NCBI RefSeq assembly: GCF_024281035.1
Contig: NZ_JAMXLH010000025.1
Location: forward strand, 62,001-126,000
From: Paraburkholderia sp.
GTDB lineage: Bacteria > Pseudomonadota > Gammaproteobacteria > Burkholderiales > Burkholderiaceae
Length of the DNA: 64,000 nt
Reading direction: 5' to 3'
In this document: positions 52,753-60,791 of the stretch, piece after piece
Layout: each line of letters starts with the position of its first letter
Numbering within the stretch: the first letter of the stretch is position 1
The notes under the pieces: model-generated
Databases searched by the model: none
The model's input: only the letters and a program-made list of their open reading frames with translations
What the model was told of the DNA's origin: nothing
Made by a program: the position numbers and the translations under genes

Positions 52753-53762
52753 TGAAAGCCATCAAGCCGTTCGCGTACCCGACCACCGTCGCCTTTGTCG
52801 ACGACAGCGCGTCATTTTTGTCGAACCTGAGCCTGCAGCTCGATCCGCGGCTGGCATTCCGGATGTTCAGTTCATCCACTCAGGCACTGAAGTTCCTGAA
52901 TGAGCGCCCCGCGCACGAACAGGGCACCGAACTCATCTTCAGCCCGTATCACGACCGTACCGAAGAAAACGACGCTCAACAGGTCGTCGCCATGCGCGTG
53001 GATGCAATCCGCAGTCTCGTGCACGAACCGGCCCGCTTCGATTCGGTTTCGGTCGTCGTGGTCGATTACGACATGCCCGAACCGAACGGACTGGATTTCT
53101 GCCGGCGCATCGCCAACCCCGCCGTGAAGAAAATCATGCTCACGGGCAAGGCCGATGAACACGTGGCCGTCCGCAGTTTCAACGAAGGCATCATCGACCG
53201 CTTTATCCGCAAGCATGAAGTCGACGCCGTCGAGACACTGAACCACGCGATCCGCGATATGCAGGACGCGTACCTCGACTGGGCGGGTGCATCCGTGCGC
53301 GACGCGCTCTCGGTCGCCGAATACGGATTCCTGAAGGACGGCGCACTCGCGGCGCATGTCAGCGGCCTCTTTCAAAGCCTCGGCATCGTCGAGCACTATC
53401 TTTCGTATCAGCCCCACGGGCTCTTGATGTTCGACGAAACGGGCACGGCGTACCTGCTGGTGATCCACACGGACGAGACGCTGCGCGGCGTGCGCGAGAT
53501 CGCCGTCGAGCAAGGCGCGCCGTCGAGCTTCTTCGCGGAGCTCGACAGCCACCGCAAGCTGCCGTATTTCTGGCAAACCGAGGGCCACTACCCGTCTCAA
53601 TGCGACGAGTGGCAGCCCTTCATGCACCCGGCTTCGGTTTTCCAGGGCGAGCGCCGCTATATCTACACGGTCATCAAGCAGCCGGCCGGGCTGGCGCTCG
53701 ATGCGATCCTCCCCTACGAAACGTATCTGCGCGAGCTGGACGGCGAAGTCCCCACGGCGTGA
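52749..53762 (+). CDS. LqsR-like response regulator with unrecognised output domain
   Basis: 337 aa. The first 165 residues are a receiver-like domain: VAFVDDSASFLSNLSLQL, phospho-acceptor Asp in VVVVDYDMPEPNGLDF (near 107), Thr/Lys in KIMLTGKADEHVAV. The distance between the first Asp pair and the phospho-acceptor is longer than usual because of an insert around residues 55-90. The last 165 residues show no DNA-binding or enzymatic motif I know; they include LKDGALAAHVSGLFQSLGI and YLSYQPHGLLMFDETGTAYL. This fits the LqsR class of Legionella-type quorum sensing. Translationally coupled to the sensor kinase and convergent with the synthase gene 34 bases away. Confidence 0.85.
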   Translation: MMKAIKPFAYPTTVAFVDDSASFLSNLSLQLDPRLAFRMFSSSTQALKFLNERPAHEQGTELIFSPYHDRTEENDAQQVVAMRVDAIRSLVHEPARFDSVSVVVVDYDMPEPNGLDFCRRIANPAVKKIMLTGKADEHVAVRSFNEGIIDRFIRKHEVDAVETLNHAIRDMQDAYLDWAGASVRDALSVAEYGFLKDGALAAHVSGLFQSLGIVEHYLSYQPHGLLMFDETGTAYLLVIHTDETLRGVREIAVEQGAPSSFFAELDSHRKLPYFWQTEGHYPSQCDEWQPFMHPASVFQGERRYIYTVIKQPAGLALDAILPYETYLRELDGEVPTA

Positions 53763-53796
53763 GACGCGCATCGCGCGGCCTCACGCCGCGCCTTCA

Positions 53797-55089
53797 TCAA
53801 GCCGTCGCCCGCTCTGCCACGGGTTGCGCCTGACGCACCCGGGCGCGGGCCGCGCCGCGCCCAGCCGCGCGCCGCGTGGACGGCCAGTTCCACATGTCCA
53901 CTTCATCGCGCATCTCGTCGCACGCATCGACGAAGCGCTCCAGTTCCTGATCGGTCAGCGCCGCGTTCACCGAGATCCGCACAAGCGAGCGGTTCTGCGC
54001 CGTCGCCGGTGCGCAAAACACCGAGCCGAAGATGCCGCGTGCTTCGAGCGCGTCGCGCAGCACGATGGTCTGCTGCTCAGGGCCCGCTTCCAGCGCGATG
54101 ATCTGCGCCTCGCTGCCGTTGAGGTTGTAGCCGAGTTCGGTGAGCCGCACGCGCAGGTAGCGTGCGTTCGCGGCAAGCCGCATGCGGCGCCAGTCTTCCC
54201 GTTCGATCACGTCGAGTGTGGCCGCGAGCCCGGCCACTTCGTGCGGCAACAGCGTCGAGCTAAAAATCGCGGGCAACGCTTCGAATTTGAAGTACTCCTG
54301 AAAGCGACGCGAACAACTAATGAAACCCGCGCGGCCTGCAAACGCCTTCGCGAGGCTCGCTGTACGGAAATGGACGCGATCGGTGAGGCCCAGCTCGACA
54401 ACGAGCCCGGCGCCGTGCGGTCCGTGCGTGCCGAGCGAATGCGATTCGTCGACCACGAACACGCAATCGTGTTCCGCGCAAACATCGGCAATGGCGGCGA
54501 GCGGCGCCACGCTGCCATTCGTGCTGTACACCGAATCGACAATCACGACGCCCGGGCCATTGCGCTCGATGCGTTGTTCGAGGTGATCGACGTCGTTATG
54601 CAGGAAACTGATTGCGCGCGCACCCGCACTGCGAATTCCCTCCCAAAGCGACATGTGCGCCATCATGTCGACGTAGACCGGCGTCTGTGCGTCGGCAATC
54701 GACTGGATCAGCCCCGTGTTGGCCGCGAATCCCGACTGGCACAGCACGCCCGCTTCCGCACCCATATAAGCGGCGAACCGGTCTTCCAGTTGAAGCTGCG
54801 GACACGCGTCGCCGTGCAGGAAAATGCCGGACATCAGCAGACCATTGCCCTCGGCGCGGATATTCGCGCATACCGCGTCGAGAATCTCGGGATGACGCGC
54901 GATTGAAAGATAGTCGTTGCTCGACAGATGTAATGCATCGTTTCCCGGCTCGCGCCCCATCATGATGTGCCCGCCTGCCCAGTGCGCCTGCACCCGCTCC
55001 CGGTAATAGCGGTCGACACGCGCTGCGAGAATGGCCGGCAATGCCGCGTCGTTGTTTTGGGCGCTGCGCCAGTTGTTGCGAAGTTTCAT
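53797..55089 (-). CDS. CqsA/LqsA-like alpha-hydroxyketone autoinducer synthase
   Basis: 430 aa, PLP-dependent alpha-oxoamine-synthase fold. Diagnostic motifs: LHLSSNDYLSIARHPEI, GLLMSGIFLHGDACPQLQLE, CQSGFAANTGLIQSI, DMMAHMSLWEGIRSAG, VIVDSVYSTNGSVAPLAAI, VVDESHSLGTHGPHGAGLVV, the PLP lysine in HFRTASLAKAFAGRAGF, and IFSSTLLPHEVAGLAATLDV. The AHMSLWEG, SHSLGTHGP and GVFGSVFC-like blocks follow Vibrio CqsA rather than BioF or Kbl. It should condense an acyl-CoA with an amino acid to give an aminoketone precursor of an alpha-hydroxyketone signal. Start has AGGAG 7 bases upstream. The last 30 residues are a basic tail not seen in CqsA. Confidence 0.93.
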   Translation of the reverse strand: MKLRNNWRSAQNNDAALPAILAARVDRYYRERVQAHWAGGHIMMGREPGNDALHLSSNDYLSIARHPEILDAVCANIRAEGNGLLMSGIFLHGDACPQLQLEDRFAAYMGAEAGVLCQSGFAANTGLIQSIADAQTPVYVDMMAHMSLWEGIRSAGARAISFLHNDVDHLEQRIERNGPGVVIVDSVYSTNGSVAPLAAIADVCAEHDCVFVVDESHSLGTHGPHGAGLVVELGLTDRVHFRTASLAKAFAGRAGFISCSRRFQEYFKFEALPAIFSSTLLPHEVAGLAATLDVIEREDWRRMRLAANARYLRVRLTELGYNLNGSEAQIIALEAGPEQQTIVLRDALEARGIFGSVFCAPATAQNRSLVRISVNAALTDQELERFVDACDEMRDEVDMWNWPSTRRAAGRGAARARVRQAQPVAERATA

Positions 55090-55851
55090 TTGATGCTCCT
55101 CGTGGTTAAAGGCCGCCGTCCGGGTAATTCGCCCCGTTAGCTATACCTGGGAATGGCCGGCCGGAAAAATGCCCGTGCGACTGCGACATGCGCGATCGGC
55201 ATGATGCTGACGTCATGATCACGGGCAGATAAAAACGGATGAAGCGATGACCGACGAACACGGTCATCAGAATGCACAGCAGACGGGGGCAATGTGTGCG
55301 GGAGCAACGCGCAGGTGTGCGCAAGACCGCACAGCCGATTCATAAGGCCTTCCCGGCCACGCGCAAACGGCGCTGATCTGGTTTGCGGCCGTTGGCCACC
55401 ATCAATGGACGCCCCGATACCCGCACGACTTCCGCCTCGCGTGATCGCCAGTATTGATGAAGGAAAGGGCGCCCGGTCGATACGACGGGCGCGCGGAAAT
55501 GGCTGCGCCGGTTATCCGCGAGGTGAGACGTTCCGCGTAGAACGCTGTCCGACGCGCGAGACGCAAGTGGGATGATTATCGGGCAAAAAATCGCGCCAGT
55601 ACGGGCCTGGCGGCGTTAACTATGCTTCCTGCATCTGGAAATAACGTGATGCGGCGCACACACCATGAGTTCGGGCACCGAACGATACACTGCGCATAAT
55701 ATGAAGTGCCGAACGACCGGGTTTGAAGCGACGTGCGCGAAACGCGTCCTTCCTGAAACAGACAAAAATTAATGTTTGCTTTCCAGGAGATTAATTAGCA
55801 TTGCATGTCGATATTTGTTCCAGCCACGGCTCCCTGCAATTCAACGCGTCC
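55090..55851. promoter_or_regulatory. Long intergenic region upstream of the autoinducer synthase
   Basis: About 760 bases between the synthase gene and the DoxX gene, with no gene I can support. Contains a short perfect inverted repeat GTTCGG-GCA-CCGAAC at 55,669-55,683 and a related half GTGCCGAAC at 55,707-55,715. An AT-rich stretch at 55,765-55,800 has repeated ATTAAT. The synthase promoter must be at its left end; the right end holds the 3' end of the bufferin operon. A small regulatory RNA is possible but not shown. Confidence 0.5.
55669..55683. repeat. Small inverted repeat, possible operator or hairpin
   Basis: GTTCGG and CCGAAC arms are perfect with a 3-base spacer. No T-run follows, so a terminator is unlikely. 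Related sequence GTGCCGAAC appears 24 bases further on. Confidence 0.4.
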
Positions 55852-56325
55852 CTATTTGATACCGAGCACCCGATCCAACGACAGCCTGCCACCACCGCGC
55901 GCGATCATATAGAGCAGCAAACCGGCCCACGAGAGATGCGTTGGCCATGCATCCGGATAGACGAACACTTCGATTACGGTGGTCATGCCGAGCAACGCTA
56001 GCGCCGCACCGCGTGTAAAAAGTCCGAGCACGAGCAACAGCGGAAAGAAGTGCTCCGAGTACGCTGCCATATGTGCGGCCAGTTCCGGCGCGATGAGCGG
56101 AATCCTGTATTCGTTTCGAAAGAGTTCGTAGGTGCCCTGCGTGATCGTCAGCAAGCCGCTCACTTTCGTGCGGCCCGACATGAAAAAGATCGCTGCGATC
56201 GAAAAGCGGCAAATCAACGCCAGTAGCGAGTGACCGATGATGCGGCTGGCCAGATCGGCGGCAGCATTCCAGCCTGCACGCAGATGCGAGAGCGGCGAAG
56301 CCGCAGCGACGCGGGTCGTGTCCAT
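55852..56325 (-). CDS. DoxX-family membrane protein of bufferin operon
   Basis: 157 aa from the ATG at 56,325, 1 base after the DUF2063 gene stop; a longer frame to 56,379 would overlap that gene. Four membrane helices ([80 protein letters not shown]) with the DoxX-type SGRTKVSG motif. DoxX proteins accompany DUF2282/DUF692/DUF2063 genes in copper-binding bufferin operons; exact role unknown, possibly quinone or redox linked. Confidence 0.9.
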   Translation of the reverse strand: MDTTRVAAASPLSHLRAGWNAAADLASRIIGHSLLALICRFSIAAIFFMSGRTKVSGLLTITQGTYELFRNEYRIPLIAPELAAHMAAYSEHFFPLLLVLGLFTRGAALALLGMTTVIEVFVYPDAWPTHLSWAGLLLYMIARGGGRLSLDRVLGIK

Positions 56326-56326
56326 T

Positions 56327-57145
56327 TCAGTCTCCGTGTATTTCGTGAAACCCGATGTCCGGGCCGGTAACGGCTGCACTTATCGCGCCGTCGGCAAACA
56401 ACGTGGCTGTGAAGCTGACAAGATCGAGATCCGGCTCGGCTGCGAGTGCGCGTTCCATTGCATCGCCGAACGTGACGCCAGCGGCGCAGGCATCGAGCAG
56501 CGCGCAGGCTCCCTTGCCCACCTGGCGCCATGTCACGCGGCCGCCTGAGCGCAGCAGCAATGCACCCTCGCCGCGCCAGTCGAGTGGATCGGGAAAAGCC
56601 GCTGCTTCCCGGGTCGCGCGCCAGATCGTGTAGACCGGTTGCGCGTCGAACCATGCCCAGCGCGCACTCGCGTTTGGAGGCAGGACGGTCCGCAATAATT
56701 CGTCAGGAGAAAGACGCGTGATTTCCGCGGCGCGCCGCGATGCGTTTTCGGACGCAACTTCGGACCCGAAATCGGGCGCGACATGCGACTCGATCCACAG
56801 GCGGTCGAGACGCGCCACGCCGGCCAGATAAGTCAGTTTTCTCGCGGGCTCGAACGCTTCGAGAAACGCCGGAAAGGTCGCGCCGTATAGCAAGAGTCGC
56901 GCGTCGTCGGGCGGCGTGGCACGCGCATAGACAAGCGCCGCTGCGCGAAACCAGTCCACGCCGACGAGTCGCTGCACGGACGGAAAATTCGCCTGCAAGG
57001 CATCCACGCAGCCCTTGAACACGGTATTGCGATACACGGCAAAACCCGGTTGAGCGGCCACCGCCGCCACACGCGGATCGTTTTCCGCCGCGTCGTACAG
57101 CGCGCGAATGAAACGATCCTGGAACGCAGCGAGCGAGGTATTCAT
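56327..57145 (-). CDS. DUF2063 partner protein of the MNIO enzyme (BufC-like)
   Basis: 272 aa. N-terminal DUF2063 DNA-binding-like helical domain ([60 protein letters not shown]) and a C-terminal alpha/beta part ([20 protein letters not shown]). Such proteins deliver the precursor peptide to the DUF692 enzyme in known RiPP systems. Its start overlaps the DUF692 gene stop by 4 bases (ATGA). Confidence 0.93.
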   Translation of the reverse strand: MNTSLAAFQDRFIRALYDAAENDPRVAAVAAQPGFAVYRNTVFKGCVDALQANFPSVQRLVGVDWFRAAALVYARATPPDDARLLLYGATFPAFLEAFEPARKLTYLAGVARLDRLWIESHVAPDFGSEVASENASRRAAEITRLSPDELLRTVLPPNASARWAWFDAQPVYTIWRATREAAAFPDPLDWRGEGALLLRSGGRVTWRQVGKGACALLDACAAGVTFGDAMERALAAEPDLDLVSFTATLFADGAISAAVTGPDIGFHEIHGD

Positions 57146-57984
57146 ACCGTCACCTCCGCATCATCCAGGATCGCCTGGGCGCACGCGCGCTCGGCAAGCA
57201 GTTCGACGAATCCAGGGATATGATCGTCGCGCTCGATCAGCGTGGGCCGCGCACCGAAACGCGCAATCACATGCCGGTAGAGCGCCCATACGGCGTCATC
57301 GACGGGTGCGTCATGCGAGTCGATCAGGAGTGGCGGCTGTGTCTGCGTATCGACGCTATGTCCCGCAAGGTGGATTTCGATGACGGATTCGCCCGGGAAT
57401 GCATCGAGCCATTCCTTCGCATCGAAACCCATGTTGCGCGCGCTCACATAAACGTTGTTCACGTCGAGCAGCAACGCGCAGCCTGTGCGCCGCACCAGTT
57501 CGGCGAAAAAGGCCTGCTCGCTCCACTCATGACCTTCGACGCGCAGATAGTGCGACGGATTTTCAATGGCAATGCGCTGCCCCAGCGTGTCCTGCACGCA
57601 CGCGATGTTCGCGGCGATGCGCGAGAGCGCCGCACCGTTACGCGGGAACGGCAGCAGATCCGGATGGTAGTGGCCGCCCCACGCCGACCACGCCAGATGC
57701 TCGGACACCCACGCGGGCTGCACACGCCGCGCAAGCTCACGCAAGCGATGCAGATTCGCCGCGTCCGGCGCGCGGTCGGCGGCAAGCGACATCGACACGC
57801 TATGCAGCGACAACGGGTGCCGCTCGCGCACCGCCTCGAGCCACGCAAGACGGGGGCCGCCCGCAACCATGTAGTTCTCCGGGTGGACCTCGAACCACAA
57901 GCCACGCGCATCGCAGTTGAGCGCATCGTCGTAGTGCTGCGGCTTGAGGCCGAGTCCGGCGCCGCTTTCGATTGGCGTATTCAT
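57142..57984 (-). CDS. DUF692 multinuclear non-heme iron oxidase (MNIO, BufB-like)
   Basis: 280 aa from the ATG at 57,984; a longer open frame overlaps the precursor gene and is rejected. TIM-barrel family with metal ligands in WFEVHPENYM, LSLHSVSMSLA, WVSEHLAWSAWGGHYHPDLL, IAIENPSHYL, LLLDVNNVYVSARN, VIEIHLAGHSV and PTLIERDDHIPG. MNIO enzymes modify Cys residues of precursor peptides; in bufferins the cysteines become thiooxazole-type heterocycles that bind copper. Located 22 bases after the DUF2282 precursor gene, whose four Cys would be the substrate. Confidence 0.94.
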   Translation of the reverse strand: MNTPIESGAGLGLKPQHYDDALNCDARGLWFEVHPENYMVAGGPRLAWLEAVRERHPLSLHSVSMSLAADRAPDAANLHRLRELARRVQPAWVSEHLAWSAWGGHYHPDLLPFPRNGAALSRIAANIACVQDTLGQRIAIENPSHYLRVEGHEWSEQAFFAELVRRTGCALLLDVNNVYVSARNMGFDAKEWLDAFPGESVIEIHLAGHSVDTQTQPPLLIDSHDAPVDDAVWALYRHVIARFGARPTLIERDDHIPGFVELLAERACAQAILDDAEVTV

Positions 57985-58006
57985 GATTGTCGGGCGGCGG
58001 TGCGCG

Positions 58007-58279
58007 TCAGGATTGAAGCGGCGTAAGCGAACCGTGGCCCTTCGGCGTCTGGATCGTCGTGCAGGTTCCCGTCGGCACGTTCTTCCAGTGAATGCCGTCG
58101 TAGTCCATCTTTTGCGAGCCGGCGCAGGTCGTTCCCGCCCCCGCCTTGCAGTCGTTGTGGCCGGCCATCGCAACGCCGTAACACTTTTCCACGCTGCCTC
58201 CCTGAGCCTGAGCAGCGCTCGCGCCGCTTGCAAGCGTGGCAAGAATTATTGCTGCGGCGGACAATTTAAGAGTACTCAT
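58007..58279 (-). CDS. DUF2282 bufferin-type RiPP precursor (BufA-like)
   Basis: 90 aa with GAGG ribosome-binding site about 10 bases upstream. Sec signal peptide ([20 protein letters not shown]), then a mature part with four Cys at 33, 44, 52 and 73 in [24 protein letters not shown] and PTGTCTT, the DUF2282 pattern. Known bufferins have a signal peptide, are modified by the DUF692/DUF2063 pair and exported to chelate copper in the periplasm. It is the first gene of the operon and has a SigF-like promoter about 80 bases upstream. Confidence 0.94.
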   Translation of the reverse strand: MSTLKLSAAAIILATLASGASAAQAQGGSVEKCYGVAMAGHNDCKAGAGTTCAGSQKMDYDGIHWKNVPTGTCTTIQTPKGHGSLTPLQS

Positions 58280-58361
58280 GATATAGCCTCGATTGATTTA
58301 AAAAGAACAGTATTCAGATCGTTATCGCCTTCTTTAACGATGCGCGAGCGATCTGCCTGTA

Positions 58362-58389
58362 AATACGAGGCGGCCCACCCAGCGGTTAC
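58362..58389 (-). promoter_or_regulatory. SigF-type ECF promoter of the bufferin operon
   Basis: On the minus strand GTAACC (58,389-58,384), a 16-base spacer, then CGTATT (58,367-58,362). This matches the GTAACC-N16-CGAA type reported for SigF-controlled promoters except for the third -10 base. Expected transcription start lies about 75-80 bases before the precursor start codon. Confidence 0.7.
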
Positions 58390-58433
58390 AGCGCGATGCG
58401 CTTTTTCGACGCAATATTTTTTTGCCGTCGGCT

Positions 58434-58461
58434 GTAACCGAAAACGCCTGCCGGACGAATA
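58434..58461 (+). promoter_or_regulatory. SigF-type ECF promoter of the monooxygenase-like gene
   Basis: GTAACC at 58,434-58,439, 16-base spacer, CGAATA at 58,456-58,461: a full match to GTAACC-N16-CGAA. It points to the ABM-domain gene, whose start is about 140 bases downstream. It is back-to-back with the bufferin promoter, the two -35 elements being 44 bases apart. Confidence 0.72.
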
Positions 58462-58603
58462 GACGTACGGACGCGCACCACGCCGCACACCGCGCAATTG
58501 CCGAAAGCCATCGGAAAGAAAACCGCGCAACCCGTGCTTGACGAACGACGCCAAGGGCCGCGACTATAAACAGGGATCTTTTCCCAGCCACCGGAGCATC
58601 GTC

Positions 58604-58906
58604 ATGACCCGCTACGCGTTATACGTCGAGCTGAAAGCCCGTCCCGGCAAAGAGGACGCGCTGGCCGCCTTCCTCGCCGGCGCAAAGCCGCTGGTCGATG
58701 CCGAACCCGCCACGCGCGCATGGTTCGGCGCGCGCTTCGACGTCCAGACGTTCGCAATCTTCGACGCCTTCGACGACGAATCCGGCCGCGACGCCCATCT
58801 GAGCGGCAAGGTCGCCGCCGCCCTGATGGCGCACGCCGCAGAGCTGCTCGCCGAAGCGCCGCAGATCCGCCGCGCCGATGTCCTCGCAGACAAGCTGCCT
58901 GGCTGA
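58604..58906 (+). CDS. Antibiotic biosynthesis monooxygenase (ABM) domain protein
   Basis: 100 aa, ATG at 58,604 with CCGGAG 7 bases upstream. Ferredoxin-like ABM fold: YALYVELKARPGKEDALAAF, AWFGARFDVQTFAIFDAFDD, and helix HLSGKVAAALMAHAAELLAE. Such small dimers are quinol or haem-type monooxygenases or simply redox-related. It lies between the bufferin operon and the sigma gene and has its own SigF-like promoter, so it is a likely regulon member. Confidence 0.9.
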   Translation: MTRYALYVELKARPGKEDALAAFLAGAKPLVDAEPATRAWFGARFDVQTFAIFDAFDDESGRDAHLSGKVAAALMAHAAELLAEAPQIRRADVLADKLPG

Positions 58907-58952
58907 TGCGCGCAGCGTTGCGCACGCGCGCGCATAGTCTTTCGTCTGCGCT

Positions 58953-58980
58953 GTAACCGGAGTTCGCGATGAATCGAACT
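58953..58980 (+). promoter_or_regulatory. SigF-like promoter motif overlapping the sigma gene start
   Basis: GTAACC at 58,953-58,958, 16-base spacer, CGAACT at 58,975-58,980. The spacer contains the GGAG ribosome-binding site and the ATG at 58,969, so a transcript from it would begin inside the gene. It may be an evolved relic, an autoregulatory site or chance. Confidence 0.45.
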
Positions 58981-59541
58981 ACGGGTAGCGAGCCTGCGCG
59001 CGGCACAGAGGAACGGCTGCGGGCGCTGTTCGTGCGCGGCCTCGACGGCGATACAGCCGCTTATCAGGCATTTCTCGCCGAGCTGAGCGCGCATCTGCGC
59101 GGCTTCCTGCGCAAGCGTCTTTTCGCGCTGCAGGACGATGTGGAGGATCTGGTGCAAGAAATCCTGCTGGCCGTACACAACGGAAGAGCCACGTATCGGC
59201 CCGACCAGCCGCTTACGGCGTGGGTGCACGCCATTGCGCGCTACAAGCTGACCGACTTTTTTCGCGCGCGCGCCCGGCGTGAGGCGCTGCAAATACCGCT
59301 CGACGAGGAGCTGGAGATTTTCGCCACTTCCGATACCGAAGCCGCCGATGCCAGCCGCGATCTGAGCAAGTTGCTCGAGCAATTACCGGACCGGCAGCGT
59401 CTGCCGATCCTGCACGTGAAGCTTCAGGGGCTTTCGGTGACGGAAACGGCGAAATTGACCGGTCTTTCCGAGTCGGCCGTGAAAGTAGGCGTACACCGCG
59501 GCCTCAAAGCGCTCGCGATGATGTTTCAAAACGCGTCATGA
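58969..59541 (+). CDS. ECF RNA polymerase sigma factor (SigF-like)
   Basis: 190 aa, ATG at 58,969 with CGGAG about 6 bases upstream. Region 2 ([60 protein letters not shown]) and region 4 ([40 protein letters not shown]) are complete. It overlaps the anti-sigma gene by 4 bases. This sigma/DUF1109 pair type controls bufferin genes under heavy-metal stress in Caulobacter, and here it sits beside such genes. Confidence 0.93.
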   Translation: MNRTTGSEPARGTEERLRALFVRGLDGDTAAYQAFLAELSAHLRGFLRKRLFALQDDVEDLVQEILLAVHNGRATYRPDQPLTAWVHAIARYKLTDFFRARARREALQIPLDEELEIFATSDTEAADASRDLSKLLEQLPDRQRLPILHVKLQGLSVTETAKLTGLSESAVKVGVHRGLKALAMMFQNAS

Positions 59542-60179
59542 AAACAGAGGATCTCATTTCGTTACTCGCCACGGGTGCTGCGCCGGTCGACCGCCACGTG
59601 GTCGCCCGCCGCTTCTGCCGGGCGCTGCTCGCGGGCGGCGCCGGCTCGACGCTGCTGCTGTCGCTTGTCTTTGGCGTGCGCCCCGATCTTGCGACAGTGG
59701 CCGCCACACCCGTGTTCTGGTTCAAGCTCGCGCTGCCGTTCTTCATCGCGCTCGGCGCACTTTTCGCCACCACGCGGCTGGCGCGGCCCGCCGGCGCGCC
59801 TGGCATTGCCTGGGCTGCCGTGGCGTGGCCCGTGGTCGCGGTGTGGATCGGCGCGGGTGCGCTCCTCTGGTTCGCCGCACCGGACGCGCGCCTGCCGCTC
59901 GTCATGGGACAGACGTGGCGCGCGTGTCCGCTCAATATCACGCTGCTTTCGGTCCCCTCTTTCATCGCCGTTTTCTGGGCGCTGCGCGGCCTCGCCCCCA
60001 CGCGCCTGCGCACCGCCGGTTTCGCGGGCGGGCTGCTTGCGAGCGCCACGGCGACGCTCGCTTACTGCCTGCATTGCCCCGAAATGAGTGCGCCATTCTG
60101 GGCTGTCTGGTACCTGCTTGGGATGGCAATTCCAGCGGCGCTCGGCGCGTGGCTCGGCCCGAAGCTGCTGCGCTGGTAA
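59538..60179 (+). CDS. DUF1109 (NrsF-like) anti-sigma factor
   Basis: 213 aa with six membrane helices ([80 protein letters not shown] and two more). Conserved Cys residues in WRACPLNI and in [20 protein letters not shown] match the DUF1109/NrsF family, where they are needed to release the sigma factor in response to metals. Cytoplasmic N-terminus ([18 protein letters not shown]) should hold the sigma factor. ATGA overlap with the sigma gene gives co-production. Confidence 0.93.
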   Translation: MKTEDLISLLATGAAPVDRHVVARRFCRALLAGGAGSTLLLSLVFGVRPDLATVAATPVFWFKLALPFFIALGALFATTRLARPAGAPGIAWAAVAWPVVAVWIGAGALLWFAAPDARLPLVMGQTWRACPLNITLLSVPSFIAVFWALRGLAPTRLRTAGFAGGLLASATATLAYCLHCPEMSAPFWAVWYLLGMAIPAALGAWLGPKLLRW

Positions 60180-60205
60180 CCGCGCTGGTAACCGCACTGT
60201 TATCC
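60170..60205. repeat. 12-bp tandem repeat across the nrsF-like stop codon
   Basis: Two perfect copies of GCGCTGGTAACC and a decayed third (GCACTGTTATCC). The first copy encodes the last Trp codon and the TAA stop. The embedded GTAACC has no matching -10 element at 16 bases. Confidence 0.8.
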
Positions 60206-60270
60206 GCTCTAGCCCGCGCACAACGGCATCCGCGCCGTATCTTCGATCGAACCCCGAGCGCATCGCATTC

Positions 60271-60300
60271 CGACCCGGGCCGACCCGGGCCGACCCGGAC
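60271..60300. repeat. 10-bp tandem repeat in intergenic region
   Basis: Three copies of CCGACCCGG(G/A), followed by CCGGGAACGG. Located about 125 bases before the receiver gene; no coding or terminator role is evident. Confidence 0.75.
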
Positions 60301-60426
60301 CGGGAACGGCACTTGCGAATGTTCTGATGAACGCCGGGTCCCGCCCGCATTAACGCGAGCAAGCACCGGCAGCAGAGATGCGAAAACAAGGACGCTGTCT
60401 GGTCCGCGTCACTCGGGTAAAGGACT

Positions 60427-60777
60427 ATGGCTACCGTATTGCTCGTCGATGACGACGTCAACGCGCTCGATGCGCTAAAGGAATTGATCGGTCAGGAAGG
60501 CTACAGGGTCATGACGGCCGCGGACGGCACGCACGCACTGCGCAGCGCGCTCGCCGAGCCGCCCGACATCGTGATATCGGACTGCATGATGCCCGATATG
60601 GACGGCCTGACCCTGATGCGCGAATTGCGCCGCAACCGCGAATTGGCCAATGTGCCGCTCGTGCTGATGTCGGCGGTGGTCACGCCGCCTCCGGGCGCCG
60701 ATGTGGTCGGCTTCCTGCGCAAACCGTTTGCCGGTTCGCAATTGATCGACATGCTGCGTCGCGTGCAGTTGCCGTAA
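60427..60777 (+). CDS. Orphan CheY-like response regulator receiver
   Basis: 116 aa, a single receiver domain: LLVDDDVNALDALKELIG, phospho-acceptor Asp in VISDCMMPDMDGLTLMREL, Ser in VLMSAVV and Lys in GFLRKPFAGSQL. No output domain and no kinase gene next to it. Start ATG at 60,427. Partner unknown. Confidence 0.92.
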   Translation: MATVLLVDDDVNALDALKELIGQEGYRVMTAADGTHALRSALAEPPDIVISDCMMPDMDGLTLMRELRRNRELANVPLVLMSAVVTPPPGADVVGFLRKPFAGSQLIDMLRRVQLP

Positions 60778-60791
60778 GCGTTCAAAGGGAT

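Noticed and set aside
53701..54906. 401-residue plus-strand open frame across the synthase
   Set aside because: Antisense shadow of the PLP-dependent synthase.
55294..55575. 93-residue plus-strand frame in the intergenic region
   Set aside because: Arg/Pro-rich, no ribosome-binding site, no recognisable domain.
60176..60193. Two further GTAACC hexamers after the anti-sigma gene
   Set aside because: Part of a 12-base tandem repeat and without a CGAA-like element at 16 bases.
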